Shown here: positions 1 to 8,458 of the stretch, in pieces
How the letters are laid out: the number at the start of each line of letters is the position of its first letter
Position numbering within the stretch: position 1 is the stretch's first letter
Source: Aggregatibacter actinomycetemcomitans
Lineage (GTDB): Bacteria; Pseudomonadota; Gammaproteobacteria; Enterobacterales; Pasteurellaceae
DNA length: 34,419 nt
Reading direction: 5' to 3'
NCBI RefSeq assembly: GCF_003130205.1
Contig: NZ_NRDF01000017.1
Span: 1-34,419, forward strand
Translations under genes and position numbers: made by a program
The notes under the pieces: model-generated
What the model was told of the DNA's origin: nothing
The model's database searches: none
The model's input: the letters and a program-made list of their open reading frames with translations, nothing else

Positions 1-712
1 GGATGTCATGGTGGTTGTGGCGTACGGTTTGATTTTGCCACAAGCGGTGCTGGATGCACCGAAGTATGGCTGTCTTAATGTGCACGGTTCTCTGTTGCCG
101 CGTTGGCGCGGTGCGGCACCGATTCAGAGAGCGATTTGGGCCGGTGATTTACAAACCGGCGTAACCATTATGCAAATGGATGCGGGCTTGGATACGGGCG
201 ATATGTTGCACAAAGTTTATTGTGACATTACAGCGCAGGAAACCTCCGCCGGTCTATATACCAAGTTGGCTGAAATTGCTCCCGCTGCGCTGGTTGAGGT
301 GTTGGATCATTTAACCGACGGCACTTTTATCGCCGAACGCCAGGATGACGCGCAAAGTAATTACGCTGAAAAATTATCAAAAGAGGAAGCGAAACTAAAT
401 TGGCTGTTATCGGCGGCACAGCTGGAACGCAATATTCGCGCCTTTAACCCTTGGCCTATCGCCTATTTGGAATTAACCGACGGGGCAGGCAATCCGCAAA
501 CCCTGAAGGTTTACCAAGCCACCGTGTTGCCGCATACCAATAAAGCCCCCGGAATGATTTTATCGGCGGATAAGCACGGCATTCAAATTGCGACGGTTGA
601 CGGCGTGTTGAATTTGTTACAGTTACAACCGGCAGGCAAGAAACCTATGTCCGCACAGGATTTGTTAAACGGGCGTGCCGACTGGTTCCAAGTCGGCAAG
701 GTGTTGCCATAA
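1..712 (+). CDS. fmt: Methionyl-tRNA formyltransferase, 5'-truncated by the window edge
   Basis: Transfers the formyl group of 10-formyl-tetrahydrofolate to Met-tRNA(fMet), which allows bacterial translation initiation. The reading frame is open from base 2, so the start codon and roughly the first 80 residues lie outside the window; the ATG at base 8 is an internal codon. The visible part contains the catalytic-domain motif [17 protein letters not shown], with the Asn and His used in catalysis, and the [10 protein letters not shown] segment with the catalytic Asp. The C-terminal tRNA-binding domain follows and ends at TAA (710-712). The stop overlaps the ATG of rsmB by one base, so the two are translationally coupled. 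Pairing with rsmB and trkA matches the enterobacterial def-fmt-rsmB-trkA operon; def is expected just upstream. Identification is very firm. Confidence 0.97.
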   Translation, partial: DVMVVVAYGLILPQAVLDAPKYGCLNVHGSLLPRWRGAAPIQRAIWAGDLQTGVTIMQMDAGLDTGDMLHKVYCDITAQETSAGLYTKLAEIAPAALVEVLDHLTDGTFIAERQDDAQSNYAEKLSKEEAKLNWLLSAAQLERNIRAFNPWPIAYLELTDGAGNPQTLKVYQATVLPHTNKAPGMILSADKHGIQIATVDGVLNLLQLQPAGKKPMSAQDLLNGRADWFQVGKVLP

Positions 713-2067
713 TGAAAATGAGCAACGCAAAAACGTCGGCAAAAACCACCGCACTTTCCGCCCGTACAGCAGCGGTACAGATTCTTTTTCAGGTGCTGGA
801 TCAGGGGAAATCGCTTTCCTCCCTGTTGCCTGACGCCCAGACAACCGTCAAAGTGCAAGACCTTCCATTGTTGCAGGAAATTTGCTTTGGCGTGTGCCGT
901 GTGCTACCCCGTTTGGAACAGATTATTGCACAGTTGGTTGATAAACCCTTGCGCGGTAAAAAGCGTATCGTGCATTGCTTACTGTTGGTCGGGTTGTATC
1001 AAATTTTGTACACCCGCATTCCGGCGTATGCCGCCGTGGATGAAGTGGTGAACACCACCAAGGCACTGCAATTACAAAGCTTTCAAGGTTTGGTGAACTC
1101 CGTGTTGCGTCGTTTTTTGCGTGAGCAAGAAAGCATGCTGGCAAAAGTTGATAAACATTGGCAAACGCTACATCCCGATTGGTTGGTAAACAAGCTGAAA
1201 AAACAGTACCCGAACTGGCGCGAGATTATCGAAGCCAATAACCAAAAACCGCCTATGTGGTTGCGGGTCAACACACAAAAAAACAGCTTGGAAACATACC
1301 GCACTTTATTGACGGCACAGCAAATGGACGCGCAGATCACGTCCCATCCGCAAGCACTGGGATTAACGCAGCCGACCGTCGTGCAGCATTTGCCGTTATT
1401 TGCCGAAGGTGGCGTGACGGTGCAGGATCTCCACGCCCAATGGGCAGCGTTGTTATTACAGCCGCAAAACGGTGAACTGATTTTAGACGCCTGTGCGGCG
1501 CCGGGCGGCAAAACCACCCATATTCTGGAACTGGCACCGCAGGCGGAAGTCATCGCTTTAGATGTGGAAGAAAACCGTTTACAGCGGGTAAATGAAAATT
1601 TAGCGCGTATGCAGCAGCAGGCGACCGTCATATGCGGTGATGCGGCAAATCCGCAGGCATGGTTGACGAAATTGGGGAAAAGTGCGGCGCGTTTTGATCG
1701 CATTTTATTAGACGCACCTTGTTCCGCCACCGGTGTGATTCGTCGTCATCCCGATATTAAATGGTTGCGCAAAGAAGCGGATATCCAACCATTGGTTGAA
1801 CTACAAGAGCAAATTCTGCAGGCGTTATGGACATATTTAAAACCGAACGGGGTCTTGTTATACGCCACCTGTTCTGTGCTGGCAGAGGAAAACGCCCGGC
1901 AAATTGAACGATTTTTACAACGCACGCCGGACGCACAACTCGCGGCATTGAATTTGCCGGAAGAAGTGTTGGCTCGCAACCAAAGTGCGGTCGGTTTTCA
2001 GTTTATTCCGCAAATAGATGGCGGCGACGGTTTTTATTACGCAAAATTGGTTAAACGCGAAAACTAA
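712..2067 (+). CDS. rsmB: 16S rRNA (cytosine-967-C5)-methyltransferase
   Basis: SAM-dependent enzyme that methylates C967 of 16S rRNA. The 451-residue protein has an N-terminal NusB-like RNA-binding domain (about residues 15-140) and a Rossmann methyltransferase domain. Visible motifs are the SAM-binding [10 protein letters not shown] near residue 258, DAPCSATG near 332 (the PC motif) and YATCSV near 385. The TC-motif Cys is the nucleophile in this family and the PC Cys assists product release. The start ATG overlaps the fmt stop by one base; an in-frame ATG two codons later is an alternative. The gene carries three uptake signal sequences within its coding region, which read as TAL, RTL and SAV in the three possible frames. 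It is slightly longer than the roughly 430-residue E. coli protein. The function is secure. Confidence 0.97.
   Translation: MKMSNAKTSAKTTALSARTAAVQILFQVLDQGKSLSSLLPDAQTTVKVQDLPLLQEICFGVCRVLPRLEQIIAQLVDKPLRGKKRIVHCLLLVGLYQILYTRIPAYAAVDEVVNTTKALQLQSFQGLVNSVLRRFLREQESMLAKVDKHWQTLHPDWLVNKLKKQYPNWREIIEANNQKPPMWLRVNTQKNSLETYRTLLTAQQMDAQITSHPQALGLTQPTVVQHLPLFAEGGVTVQDLHAQWAALLLQPQNGELILDACAAPGGKTTHILELAPQAEVIALDVEENRLQRVNENLARMQQQATVICGDAANPQAWLTKLGKSAARFDRILLDAPCSATGVIRRHPDIKWLRKEADIQPLVELQEQILQALWTYLKPNGVLLYATCSVLAEENARQIERFLQRTPDAQLAALNLPEEVLARNQSAVGFQFIPQIDGGDGFYYAKLVKREN
748..756 (-). repeat. DNA uptake signal sequence (USS)
   Basis: Exact 9-mer in the ACCGCACTT orientation inside rsmB, in frame as Thr-Ala-Leu. 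The USS is the preferred recognition site for natural transformation in Haemophilus and Aggregatibacter. Confidence 0.9.
1298..1306 (-). repeat. DNA uptake signal sequence (USS)
   Basis: ACCGCACTT inside rsmB, read in a different frame as part of Tyr-Arg-Thr-Leu. Confidence 0.9.
1983..1991 (+). repeat. DNA uptake signal sequence (USS)
   Basis: AAGTGCGGT near the 3' end of rsmB, encoding part of Gln-Ser-Ala-Val. Confidence 0.9.
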
Positions 2068-2090
2068 CGCGTGGTCACGGAGGGAATTGA

Positions 2091-3467
2091 ATGAAAATAA
2101 TTATTTTAGGTGCCGGGCAAGTGGGCTCTACCTTGGCGGCGAATTTGGTCAGCGAAGATAATGATATTACGTTAATTGATGATGAATCTATGCGTTTGGA
2201 GCATTTGCAGGACAAGCATGATTTGCGCGTGATGCAAGGCTTGGCATCATCTCCGAAAGTGTTGCGCGAGGCAGGTGCGCCTGATGCGGATTTATTAATT
2301 GCGGTTACCGGCTCCGATGAAATTAACATGGTGGCTTGCCAAATTGCCTATACGTTATTTAATACACCCACCAAAATAGCGCGCATTCGTAACGGCGAAT
2401 ATTTAAAAGAAAAAGAGAAATTATTTAACCCTGACGTGCTTCCCATTGATCATATTATTTCGCCGGAAAATCTGGTTACTAAGGATATTGTGCGTTTGAT
2501 AGAGTATCCTGGTGCGTTGCAGGTGGCGCATTTAGCCAAAGACAAAATCAGTTTGGTCGTGGTGAAGGCGTATTACGGTGGACCTTTGGTGGGGTATCCG
2601 ATTTCCACGTTGAAGGAACACATTCCTCATGTGGATTGTCGTGTAGTGTCCGTTTTACGGCAGGATAAAATCATTCGTCCGCAAGGTTCAACCATTATTG
2701 AAGCGGGCGATGAAGTGACGTTTATTTGCGCGACGGCGTATATCAAAGCAGTCATGAGCGAATTGCAACGCTTGGAAAAACCTTATAAGCGGATTATGAT
2801 TGTGGGCGGCGGTAATGTCGGCACCGGCGTGGCGAAGCAGTTGGAAGAACATTGCACGGTGAAACTCATCGAACGTAATGCCGAGCGGGCTGCGGTGTTA
2901 GCGGAGAAATTATCGAAAACCCTTGTGTTTAACGGCGATGCTTCCGATCAATCCCTGCTGTTTGAAGAACATATTGAAAATATTGATGTTTTTCTTTCTC
3001 TCTCCAGTGATGATGAAGCCAATATTATGTCCGCGTTGTTGGCAAAACGGTTCGGTGCGAAGAAAGCCATGGTGCTGATTCAGCGCATGGCGTACATCAA
3101 TCTGATTCAAGGCGGCACCATTGATATTGCTATTTCGCCGCAACAAGCGACGATTTCCGCGTTGCTCGGACATGTGCGTAAAGGCGATGTGGCAAATGTA
3201 GTTTCTCTGCGTCACGGCTTGGCGGAAGCCTTGGAAATCATTGTACATGGCGATGAAACTACCTCTAATGTTATCGGTCGTCTTATCGGCGAGTTAAAAT
3301 TACCTACCGGTGCAATTATCGGTGCAATTCTGCGTGGGAACGAAGTCATTGTCGGCGATAATCAACTTGTTATTCAGGAAGGGGATCATGTGGTCGTGTA
3401 TTTAAGCGATAAGAAATATATTTCCGACCTGGAAAAATTATTCCAGCCAAGTGCATTTTTCATCTAA
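2091..3467 (+). CDS. trkA: Trk system potassium uptake protein TrkA
   Basis: Peripheral cytoplasmic NAD(H)-binding regulatory subunit of the Trk potassium transporter, which gates the membrane subunit TrkH/TrkG. At 458 residues it matches E. coli TrkA in length. It has the diagnostic duplicated architecture: RCK_N Rossmann domain 1 starting with the nucleotide-binding motif ILGAGQVG, a TrkA_C domain, a second Rossmann domain beginning at [10 protein letters not shown] (about residue 237), and a second TrkA_C domain. The start follows a good Shine-Dalgarno (GGAGGG at 2079-2084) and lies 23 bases after rsmB, so it is the last gene of the fmt-rsmB-trkA unit. No trkH is visible in the window. I see no obvious terminator after it; mscL has its own promoter candidate. 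Confidence 0.97.
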   Translation: MKIIILGAGQVGSTLAANLVSEDNDITLIDDESMRLEHLQDKHDLRVMQGLASSPKVLREAGAPDADLLIAVTGSDEINMVACQIAYTLFNTPTKIARIRNGEYLKEKEKLFNPDVLPIDHIISPENLVTKDIVRLIEYPGALQVAHLAKDKISLVVVKAYYGGPLVGYPISTLKEHIPHVDCRVVSVLRQDKIIRPQGSTIIEAGDEVTFICATAYIKAVMSELQRLEKPYKRIMIVGGGNVGTGVAKQLEEHCTVKLIERNAERAAVLAEKLSKTLVFNGDASDQSLLFEEHIENIDVFLSLSSDDEANIMSALLAKRFGAKKAMVLIQRMAYINLIQGGTIDIAISPQQATISALLGHVRKGDVANVVSLRHGLAEALEIIVHGDETTSNVIGRLIGELKLPTGAIIGAILRGNEVIVGDNQLVIQEGDHVVVYLSDKKYISDLEKLFQPSAFFI

Positions 3468-3481
3468 ATACGCGGAAAAAA

Positions 3482-3510
3482 TTGTGCTTCTTAAATAAAC
3501 TATCTATAAT
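3482..3510 (+). promoter_or_regulatory. Candidate sigma-70 promoter for mscL
   Basis: TTGTGC (3482-3487) and a perfect TATAAT (3505-3510) separated by 17 bases, in the 109-base gap between trkA and mscL. The predicted transcript start is near 3517, leaving a leader of about 60 bases. Confidence 0.55.
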
Positions 3511-3576
3511 ATACAGCCTTTTTAATTGGTAGTGTGCGTATCGCATTTTATTTTTAACAAGTCTTAGGAGAGCATT

Positions 3577-3972
3577 ATGAGTTTCATTAAAGAATTTCGT
3601 GAATTTGCCATGCGTGGCAATGTTGTTGATATGGCAGTCGGTGTAATCATCGGCGGCGCTTTCGGTAAAATTGTCAGTTCATTGGTGGCTGATGTTTTTA
3701 TGCCGGTATTAGGTATTTTAACCGGGGGCATGGACTTTAAAGATTTGAAATTCGTCTTGGAACCGGCAAACGGTGATATTCCTGCTGTAACGTTAAACTA
3801 TGGTGTATTTATTCAAAACGTATTTGATTTTGTTATTATTGCGTTTGCCATTTTCATGATGATTAAGGCGTTAAACAAACTGAAAAAACCGGAAGTGGTG
3901 GAAGAAGCACCGGCAGAGCCTTCAACGGAAGAAAAATTATTAACTGAGATTCGTGATCTCCTCAAAAAATGA
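3577..3972 (+). CDS. mscL: Large-conductance mechanosensitive channel MscL
   Basis: Homopentameric inner-membrane channel that opens at near-lytic membrane tension and releases solutes during hypo-osmotic shock. The 131-residue length is typical. The order of parts is the amphipathic N-terminal helix ([14 protein letters not shown]), the first transmembrane helix with the pore-lining glycine-rich [18 protein letters not shown] segment, a periplasmic loop, the second helix ([18 protein letters not shown]) and a charged cytoplasmic helix ending [11 protein letters not shown]. The ATG follows the Shine-Dalgarno TTAGGAGAG. It stands alone between a promoter candidate and a strong terminator. Its position next to trkA matches the gene order of E. 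coli, where trkA is followed by mscL. High certainty. Confidence 0.98.
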   Translation: MSFIKEFREFAMRGNVVDMAVGVIIGGAFGKIVSSLVADVFMPVLGILTGGMDFKDLKFVLEPANGDIPAVTLNYGVFIQNVFDFVIIAFAIFMMIKALNKLKKPEVVEEAPAEPSTEEKLLTEIRDLLKK

Positions 3973-3981
3973 TTTTTAGCC

Positions 3982-4016
3982 AAGAAAAATCTTCTCAATT
4001 CGGGAAGATTTTTCTT
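3982..4016 (+). terminator. Intrinsic terminator after mscL
   Basis: Perfect 13-bp stem (AAGAAAAATCTTC with its complement, arms 3982-3994 and 4004-4016) around a 9-base loop. The 3' arm is T-rich and continues into TTCTTG. The symmetric A/T tails could also make it work in reverse. Confidence 0.85.
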
Positions 4017-4066
4017 TCTTGTTGCATATCCCGTTTTCCCTTCATCTTTCTTACCAAGGATAAATT

Positions 4067-4501
4067 ATGACAAATTTAGATGAATTACAGGCGGAAACCC
4101 GCAAGATTATTACCGATTTATTAAATGACGGTAGCGATCCAAATGCGCTTTATATTATTGAACATCATATCTCTCATCATAATTTTGATAAATTGGAAAA
4201 AATTGCTATGGACGCCTTTAAATCCGGTTATGAAGTGTCCGAGGCGGAGGAATTTGAGGAAGAGAACGGCAGGGTGATTTTCTGTTGCGATATTATCAGT
4301 GAACTGGAATTAAAACCCGAACTCATTGATGCACAACAAAAAGAGTTGTTGCCGTTAATCGCCAAATACCAAGGCGGTTATGACGGTTGGGGCACGTATT
4401 TTGAAGATCCGGATGTCGATGATGACGAATATGGTGATGACGGTGAATTTTTTGACGAAGATGATGCCTTAGATGATGACGATGAGTTCGTTAAACGTTA
4501 A
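4067..4501 (+). CDS. rraB: Regulator of ribonuclease E activity B (RraB)
   Basis: Small acidic cytoplasmic protein that in E. coli binds the C-terminal scaffold half of RNase E and alters degradosome composition, inhibiting cleavage of a subset of mRNAs. The 144-residue sequence keeps the family hallmarks: [17 protein letters not shown] near the N-terminus, the VIFCCDII segment, LIDAQ and [11 protein letters not shown]. The C-terminal 30 residues or so are almost all Asp and Glu, as in the E. coli protein. The start follows AAGGA seven bases upstream. It appears monocistronic, between the mscL terminator and the SIMPL gene. The RNase E target gene is not in the window. Regulation cannot be read from the sequence. 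Confidence 0.95.
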   Translation: MTNLDELQAETRKIITDLLNDGSDPNALYIIEHHISHHNFDKLEKIAMDAFKSGYEVSEAEEFEEENGRVIFCCDIISELELKPELIDAQQKELLPLIAKYQGGYDGWGTYFEDPDVDDDEYGDDGEFFDEDDALDDDDEFVKR

Positions 4502-4519
4502 AAAACATTTGTAAAAACA

Positions 4520-4528
4520 ACCGCACTT
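4520..4528 (-). repeat. DNA uptake signal sequence (USS)
   Basis: ACCGCACTT followed by TTT, in the intergenic gap between rraB and the SIMPL gene. It is a single copy without an inverted partner. Confidence 0.9.
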
Positions 4529-4551
4529 TTTAATTTTTATAGGAGAAAACC

Positions 4552-5271
4552 ATGAAATTCAAAAATTTAGTTTTATTGCTGTTGCCTTTAAGCGTCGCTT
4601 TAACTGCCAATGCCGAAGCTAAGGTTACCGACGAACTGGAAAAAAACGTCATTTCTTTTAACACTGAAGTCACGAAAGAAGTGGATTATGACGTAATGGA
4701 AGTCACTCTTTTCGTGAAACAGGAAAATAAGAATTTAAAAGAATTGAACCAAGCTATTAATGAGAAAGTGAATGCTGCATTGGATGTGATTAAAAAGCAA
4801 AGTGCGGTGCAAATTAAGAAAAATACGCGTAACACACAAGTGCGTTATGATAACAAAGGCAAACAATCCGGTTGGACTGAACGTGCTGATTTAGTGTTGG
4901 AAAGTAAGGATTTTGTAGTCTTATCCCAAGTCATTTCCGATTTAAACGAGACGTTCGCTATTGCCGATGTCATGCAAAAATTATCTAATGAAGCCGCGGT
5001 GAAATTTGAAGATGAAATGCTGAAAAGCGCTTTGACACAATTCCAACATAAAGCGCAGTTAATTCAGACTTCTCTTAATGCTAAAGGGTATGAAGTAATC
5101 AGTCTGGGGTTGGATAACAGAAATGAAATACCGTATTTAGGGGGACGTATGATACCGGTGGCTAAAATGAAATCTTTTGCTTCAGAGGTTGCTGATGAAG
5201 TGAGTCTTGATAGTAATGATAAAGCAGAATTAAAGACCTCGGTGAGTGCACAAATTAGGTTACTGAACTAA
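4552..5271 (+). CDS. SIMPL-domain (DUF541, YggE-like) periplasmic protein
   Basis: The 239-residue protein has a clear Sec signal peptide: basic MKFKN start, hydrophobic LVLLLLPLSVALTA core and an AxA-type site at ANA|EA (about residue 21). The mature part fits the SIMPL/DUF541 family: an early ISFNTEVTKEVDYDVMEVTLFVKQENK strand region, a long helical segment, and a C-terminal Val-Ser-Ala-Gln-Ile sheet typical of YggE relatives. Family members form periplasmic or cell-surface oligomers. E. coli YggE has been linked to oxidative-stress tolerance, but the biochemical role is not established and I assign none. The start has a strong Shine-Dalgarno, AGGAGA, at 4541-4546. A USS inside the gene encodes Ser-Ala-Val. 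It ends before a terminator-like hairpin. Confidence 0.85.
   Translation: MKFKNLVLLLLPLSVALTANAEAKVTDELEKNVISFNTEVTKEVDYDVMEVTLFVKQENKNLKELNQAINEKVNAALDVIKKQSAVQIKKNTRNTQVRYDNKGKQSGWTERADLVLESKDFVVLSQVISDLNETFAIADVMQKLSNEAAVKFEDEMLKSALTQFQHKAQLIQTSLNAKGYEVISLGLDNRNEIPYLGGRMIPVAKMKSFASEVADEVSLDSNDKAELKTSVSAQIRLLN
4800..4808 (+). repeat. DNA uptake signal sequence (USS)
   Basis: AAGTGCGGT within the SIMPL gene, encoding part of Gln-Ser-Ala-Val. Confidence 0.9.
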
Positions 5272-5301
5272 TTGCGTTTGCTTGAGAATATTTTCTATAA
5301 A
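5272..5301 (+). promoter_or_regulatory. Weak candidate promoter for slyD
   Basis: TTGCGT (5272-5277) and TATAAA (5296-5301) are 18 bases apart, just after the SIMPL stop codon. A terminator-like hairpin lies between this element and slyD, so it could alternatively drive only a short RNA or be fortuitous. Confidence 0.3.
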
Positions 5302-5311
5302 ATAATAAGCT

Positions 5312-5347
5312 TTTCTGCGCTTACGTTTTGCGCAGAAATTCTTTTTT
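5312..5347 (+). terminator. Probable intrinsic terminator after the SIMPL gene
   Basis: Stem TTTCTGCGC (5312-5320) with GCGCAGAAA (5330-5338), 9-base loop, then TTCTTTTTT. It ends only 18 bases before the slyD start codon, so it sits in the slyD leader if that gene is transcribed from upstream. Confidence 0.65.
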
Positions 5348-5364
5348 GAACAATGAGGTAAACC

Positions 5365-5973
5365 ATGAAAGTTGCAAAAAATGTTGTGGTAAGCATTGCT
5401 TATCAAGTTCGTACCGAAGATGGCGTGTTGGTGGATGAAGCCCCGGCAAACCAACCGTTACAGTATTTACAAGGTCATAATAACTTAGTTATCGGCTTGG
5501 AAAAGGCGTTAGAAGGCAAATCCGTTGGTGATAAATTTGAAGTCCGCGTGAAACCGGAAGAAGGTTACGGCGAGTACAATGAAAATATGGTACAACGCGT
5601 ACCAAAAGATGTATTTGTCGGCGTTGATGATTTGGAAGAGGGTATGCGTTTTATTGCTGATACCGACATGGGCCCGTTGCCGGTGGTGATTACCGAAGTG
5701 TGCGATACCGATGTGGTGGTTGACGGAAACCACATGTTAGCCGGTCAAGAATTACATTTCACCGTCGAAGTGGTTGATACCCGTGAAGCGACTTTAGAAG
5801 AAATCGCACACGGTCATTTACACCAGGAAGGCGGTTGCTGCGGCGGTCATGGTCATGACAGTGATGAAGACGGTCACGGCTGCGGTTGTGGCGGTCATCA
5901 CCGTTATCATGACCACGATCATGAGCACCATCATCATGGCGAAGGTGGTTGCGGCTGTGGCGGCAAACACTAA
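5365..5973 (+). CDS. slyD: FKBP-type peptidyl-prolyl cis-trans isomerase SlyD
   Basis: Cytoplasmic proline isomerase and chaperone that also binds nickel and other metals; in enterobacteria it delivers nickel to hydrogenase maturation. Residues 1-145 form the FKBP fold with the inserted-in-flap chaperone domain: GLEKALEGKSVGDKFEVRVKPEEGYGEYN, then the IF domain, then NHMLAGQELHFTVEVVDTREAT. From about residue 149 to 202 the protein is an extreme metal-binding tail with 15 His and 6 Cys in roughly 53 residues, including paired Cys and runs of His. The length of 202 is close to the E. coli protein (196). The start has GAGG eight bases upstream. Transcription ends in a USS-containing terminator. 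No hydrogenase or urease genes are in view. Confidence 0.96.
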   Translation: MKVAKNVVVSIAYQVRTEDGVLVDEAPANQPLQYLQGHNNLVIGLEKALEGKSVGDKFEVRVKPEEGYGEYNENMVQRVPKDVFVGVDDLEEGMRFIADTDMGPLPVVITEVCDTDVVVDGNHMLAGQELHFTVEVVDTREATLEEIAHGHLHQEGGCCGGHGHDSDEDGHGCGCGGHHRYHDHDHEHHHHGEGGCGCGGKH

Positions 5974-5983
5974 AAAACACTTT

Positions 5984-6022
5984 AAAAAAAGACCGCACTT
6001 TTTACGTTGCGGTTTTTTGTTT
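5984..6022 (+). terminator. Terminator after slyD built on a USS
   Basis: A-run and GACCGC (5984-5996) pair with GCGGT and the T-run (6009-6016), giving a GC-rich stem capped by an A/T loop. The 5' arm contains an inverted USS, ACCGCACTT, at 5992-6000. This is the common Pasteurellaceae arrangement in which USS copies contribute to termination hairpins. Confidence 0.7.
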
Positions 6023-6043
6023 TAGGCTAGTGACTGAAACTGC

Positions 6044-6262
6044 TTATTTAGTGTCAGCTTTTTTCAGCACGTTATACATTTGATCTTTCAAACGCAATTT
6101 TTCCTTTTTCAACATTTCCACTTCATTGTGCGTACCCAATTCAATATGGGATTCAATGTTTTTAATACGTTGGTCCAGTTCATTGTGTTTATCAAATAGA
6201 TTGGCAAAATAAGCATTTTCGGTTTTGAGTTTTGTAATTAAATCTCGGAATTCCGGAAACAT
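6044..6262 (-). CDS. YdcH-family (DUF465) small coiled-coil protein
   Basis: A 72-residue protein starting MFPEFRDLITKLKTENAYF and containing LFDKHNELDQRI, closely resembling E. coli YdcH, then a Lys/Glu-rich heptad-like helix with MLKKEKLRLKDQMY. The DUF465 fold is a short helical hairpin or coiled coil; the function is unknown. The Shine-Dalgarno GAGG lies 9 bases before the ATG on the minus strand. It is separated by 124 bases from the upstream phosphatase gene on the same strand. A perfect inverted repeat at 6291-6308 lies about 30 bases before its start. Small acidic-basic proteins of this family are often confused with SlyX, which is usually near slyD, but the sequence here is the DUF465 type. 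Confidence 0.85.
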   Translation of the reverse strand: MFPEFRDLITKLKTENAYFANLFDKHNELDQRIKNIESHIELGTHNEVEMLKKEKLRLKDQMYNVLKKADTK

Positions 6263-6290
6263 AGGATTGGCCTCATCATAAGTTAAGTCG

Positions 6291-6308
6291 GTATAACGAT
6301 GGTTATAC
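6291..6308. promoter_or_regulatory. Operator-like inverted repeat upstream of the ydcH-type gene
   Basis: GTATAAC and GTTATAC are perfect 7-base arms around GATG, centred about 38 bases before the minus-strand start codon. The AT-rich arms resemble overlapping -10 elements or a repressor site. No matching regulator was identified. Confidence 0.35.
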
Positions 6309-6386
6309 TGTCATTATCTTACCGAATTCCATAGGAAAGAAACGTGCGGGAGATCACAAAACACGCGTATAAAATTTAACATTTTT

Positions 6387-6860
6387 TCACAAGCGATGTT
6401 CCCGTCGAATTTTCGCCAATAAAGCGTTGCAGCATTGATCCAACAATGTGTAGGTCTGATTAAAATCTTTGGTGTACCAAGGGTCGGGAATATGGTCGAT
6501 GCCTAATGTCGGGCAAAGTGCGGTGATTTGAAACAGCTTTTCTGACCGGGCACCGAACAATTGTTCCAAATCGCGCAGGTTGTCGTTATCCATGGCGATA
6601 ATATAATCAAAATCTGTCCAATCTGTTAACCGCACTTTACGGCTGACAAAACCGTTGGAAGCGATTTTATGCTGATCCAATATATCGGCGGTGCCGCAGT
6701 GCATATCTTCGCCGTCATGCCAGCCGGACGTGCCTGCGCTGGCAGTGATGATATACTTTTGTAAATTGGTTTGTTTTACTTTCTCACGCATTACGTACTC
6801 TGCCATGGGAGAACGACAAATATTGCCTAAACAGACAAAAAGAATTTTAACTAGTGGCAT
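6387..6860 (-). CDS. Low-molecular-weight protein-tyrosine phosphatase
   Basis: Cytoplasmic phosphatase of the LMW-PTP/Wzb class. From the chosen ATG the protein is 157 residues, normal for the family. It opens with the P-loop KILFVCLGNICRSP: nucleophile Cys10, Arg16 and the CX5R signature are intact. The general acid Asp is in IPDPWY at about residue 126. Partner tyrosine kinases and capsule genes are absent nearby, so the substrate is unknown. The open frame runs further upstream into rimO but that extension lacks family similarity. A second possible start, seven codons upstream (ATG at 6881), has a better Shine-Dalgarno, GAGGA, which lies inside the rimO terminator stem. Two USS copies lie in the gene. 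Confidence 0.92.
   Translation of the reverse strand: MPLVKILFVCLGNICRSPMAEYVMREKVKQTNLQKYIITASAGTSGWHDGEDMHCGTADILDQHKIASNGFVSRKVRLTDWTDFDYIIAMDNDNLRDLEQLFGARSEKLFQITALCPTLGIDHIPDPWYTKDFNQTYTLLDQCCNALLAKIRREHRL
6516..6524 (+). repeat. DNA uptake signal sequence (USS)
   Basis: AAGTGCGGT within the phosphatase gene. On the coding strand it reads Thr-Ala-Leu. Confidence 0.9.
6632..6640 (-). repeat. DNA uptake signal sequence (USS)
   Basis: A second USS within the phosphatase gene, in the opposite orientation, encoding Lys-Val-Arg. Confidence 0.9.
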
Positions 6861-6881
6861 GATTTTTATCCAAAAAGTCAT

Positions 6882-6907
6882 AAAAAATCCTCGTAGCGAG
6901 GATTTTT
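6882..6907 (-). terminator. Intrinsic terminator after rimO
   Basis: Perfect 11-bp stem (arms 6883-6893 and 6897-6907) with a 3-base loop, followed on the minus strand by TTTTTTA. It is nine bases past the rimO stop. The phosphatase start codon is only 22 bases further on, so expression of that gene needs readthrough or a promoter inside rimO. Confidence 0.85.
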
Positions 6908-6915
6908 CTAATAAA

Positions 6916-8247
6916 TTAGCAGGTTCCCCATAAATCATATTCGTCGGCGTCGGTAATCGTGACGGAAATAACGTCGCCGATATTGACCGCACTTTGGCTT
7001 TGATTTTCCACATACACCACGCCGTCAATTTCCGGTGCGTCCGCCATGGAACGGCCGATCACGCCTTTTGCATTCACTTCATCTACAATCACCGGCAGGG
7101 TTTTGCCGATTTTTTGTTGTAAGCGTGCGGCAGAGATTTCTTGCTGTACTTGCATGAAGCGGTGGAAGCGTGCTTCTTTCACCTCTTCCGGCACCTGATC
7201 CGCCATATCCGTTGCCGGCGCGCCTTCTACCGGGCTGAATTTGAAGCAACCCACGCGATCCAGTTGGGCGGCTTTGAGGAAATCCAGCAGCATTTGGAAA
7301 TCTTCTTCCGTTTCTCCCGGGAAGCCCACGATAAAGGTGGAACGCAAGGTGAGTTCCGGGCAAATTTCGCGCCATTGCTGAATGCGTTCTAAAGTGCGGT
7401 CGATTTTGCCCGGTCTTTTCATTGCCTTGAGAATTTTCGGGCTGGCGTGTTGCAACGGAATATCCAAATAAGGCAACAGCTTGCCTTCCGCCATGAGCGG
7501 AATCAGCTCGTCCACGTGCGGATATGGATAAACATAGTGCAAACGTACCCAAACGCCGAGATTGCCCAACTGGCGACACAAACTGATGAGGTTGTTTTTA
7601 ATCGGCATGCCGTTCCAGAACACGGTTTTGTTTTGATTTTCTTTGCTTTGATCCAAAGCATACGCCAAGGTATCCTGCGAAACGATCAGCAGTTCTTTCA
7701 CGCCCGCATCCACCAGGCGCTTCGCTTCGTCTAGCACTTGCGTAATCGGGCGGCTGTTCAAATCGCCGCGCATGGACGGAATAATGCAGAAGGTACAGCG
7801 ATGGTCGCAGCCTTCGGAAATTTTCAAATACGCATAATGTTTCGGCGTCAGCTTCACCCCTTGCGCCGGTACAAGACTTTCATAAGGGTTATATTGCGGT
7901 TTCGGCACATATTTGTGTACCTGATTCATCACGGTTTCATAACTGTGCGGACCGGAAATTTCCAACACTTTCGGGTGTACCTGGCGAATTTGGTCTTCTT
8001 TGGCGCCAAGGCAGCCGGTTACAATTACTTTGCCGTTTTCTTCCAGCGCCTCGCCGATGGCTTCCAGTGATTCCTGCACCGCGCTGTCAATAAAACCGCA
8101 AGTGTTGATGATCACCAAGTCGGCGTTTTCATAGCTCGGAATGATGTTATAACCGTTGGAACGCAATTCCGTCAAAATGCGTTCCGAATCCACTAAATTT
8201 TTCGGACAACCAAGGCTGACAAAGCCGATATTGGGGGTAGTGCTCAT
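6916..8247 (-). CDS. rimO: Ribosomal protein S12 methylthiotransferase RimO
   Basis: Radical-SAM methylthiotransferase that adds a beta-methylthio group to the conserved Asp of ribosomal protein S12. From the ATG at 8247 the protein has 443 residues. The N-terminal MTTase domain has three cluster-binding cysteines (Cys14 in SLGCPKN, Cys50 in NTCGF, Cys79 in TGCLGA). The radical-SAM CxxxCxxC motif is Cys147, Cys151 and Cys154 ([10 protein letters not shown]). A TRAM domain forms the C-terminus, ending DEYDLWGTC. The frame is open for 36 codons further upstream, but those residues lack similarity; the chosen start aligns with the E. coli protein. Two USS copies lie in the coding region. The gene is divergent from arfA and ends in its own terminator. 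Confidence 0.97.
   Translation of the reverse strand: MSTTPNIGFVSLGCPKNLVDSERILTELRSNGYNIIPSYENADLVIINTCGFIDSAVQESLEAIGEALEENGKVIVTGCLGAKEDQIRQVHPKVLEISGPHSYETVMNQVHKYVPKPQYNPYESLVPAQGVKLTPKHYAYLKISEGCDHRCTFCIIPSMRGDLNSRPITQVLDEAKRLVDAGVKELLIVSQDTLAYALDQSKENQNKTVFWNGMPIKNNLISLCRQLGNLGVWVRLHYVYPYPHVDELIPLMAEGKLLPYLDIPLQHASPKILKAMKRPGKIDRTLERIQQWREICPELTLRSTFIVGFPGETEEDFQMLLDFLKAAQLDRVGCFKFSPVEGAPATDMADQVPEEVKEARFHRFMQVQQEISAARLQQKIGKTLPVIVDEVNAKGVIGRSMADAPEIDGVVYVENQSQSAVNIGDVISVTITDADEYDLWGTC
6986..6994 (-). repeat. DNA uptake signal sequence (USS)
   Basis: USS within the 3' part of rimO, encoding Gln-Ser-Ala-Val on the minus strand. Confidence 0.9.
7392..7400 (+). repeat. DNA uptake signal sequence (USS)
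   Basis: USS in the middle of rimO, encoding Asp-Arg-Thr-Leu on the minus strand. Confidence 0.9.
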
Positions 8248-8391
8248 AAATTTTCTCAAATCATCTATCGTAAAATAAAAACGGCTAATTCTACTTGTTT
8301 TAGTACAAAAAGGCGACAAAGAAATGTGTGACGGATGCCACGTCAAACCGTGCAAATTGGTGTGACGGCTTTCAATTTCAGCGGAATCGTA

Positions 8392-8397
8392 TATAAT
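8392..8397 (+). promoter_or_regulatory. Candidate -10 element for arfA
   Basis: Perfect TATAAT 61 bases before the arfA start, in the 211-base divergent gap between rimO and arfA. No convincing -35 hexamer is seen at the usual spacing. Confidence 0.4.
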
Positions 8398-8458
8398 GTG
8401 TGCCGTTTTTTAGCCGTTAAAAAGCAACCTAATATTAATCTTAACAAGAGGAAAAATC

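Noticed and set aside
1083-1730. A 215-codon open frame antisense to rsmB
   Set aside because: It mirrors the rsmB codons, is Cys/Ser-rich and has no ribosome binding site or recognisable domain.
6861-7028. N-terminal extension of the tyrosine phosphatase frame
   Set aside because: It overlaps the rimO coding region and terminator, and the phosphatase fold begins at the P-loop strand after 6860.
7079-7579. A 166-codon open frame on the minus strand within rimO
   Set aside because: It is an alternative frame of rimO, with low-complexity Arg/Gly-rich content and no family similarity.
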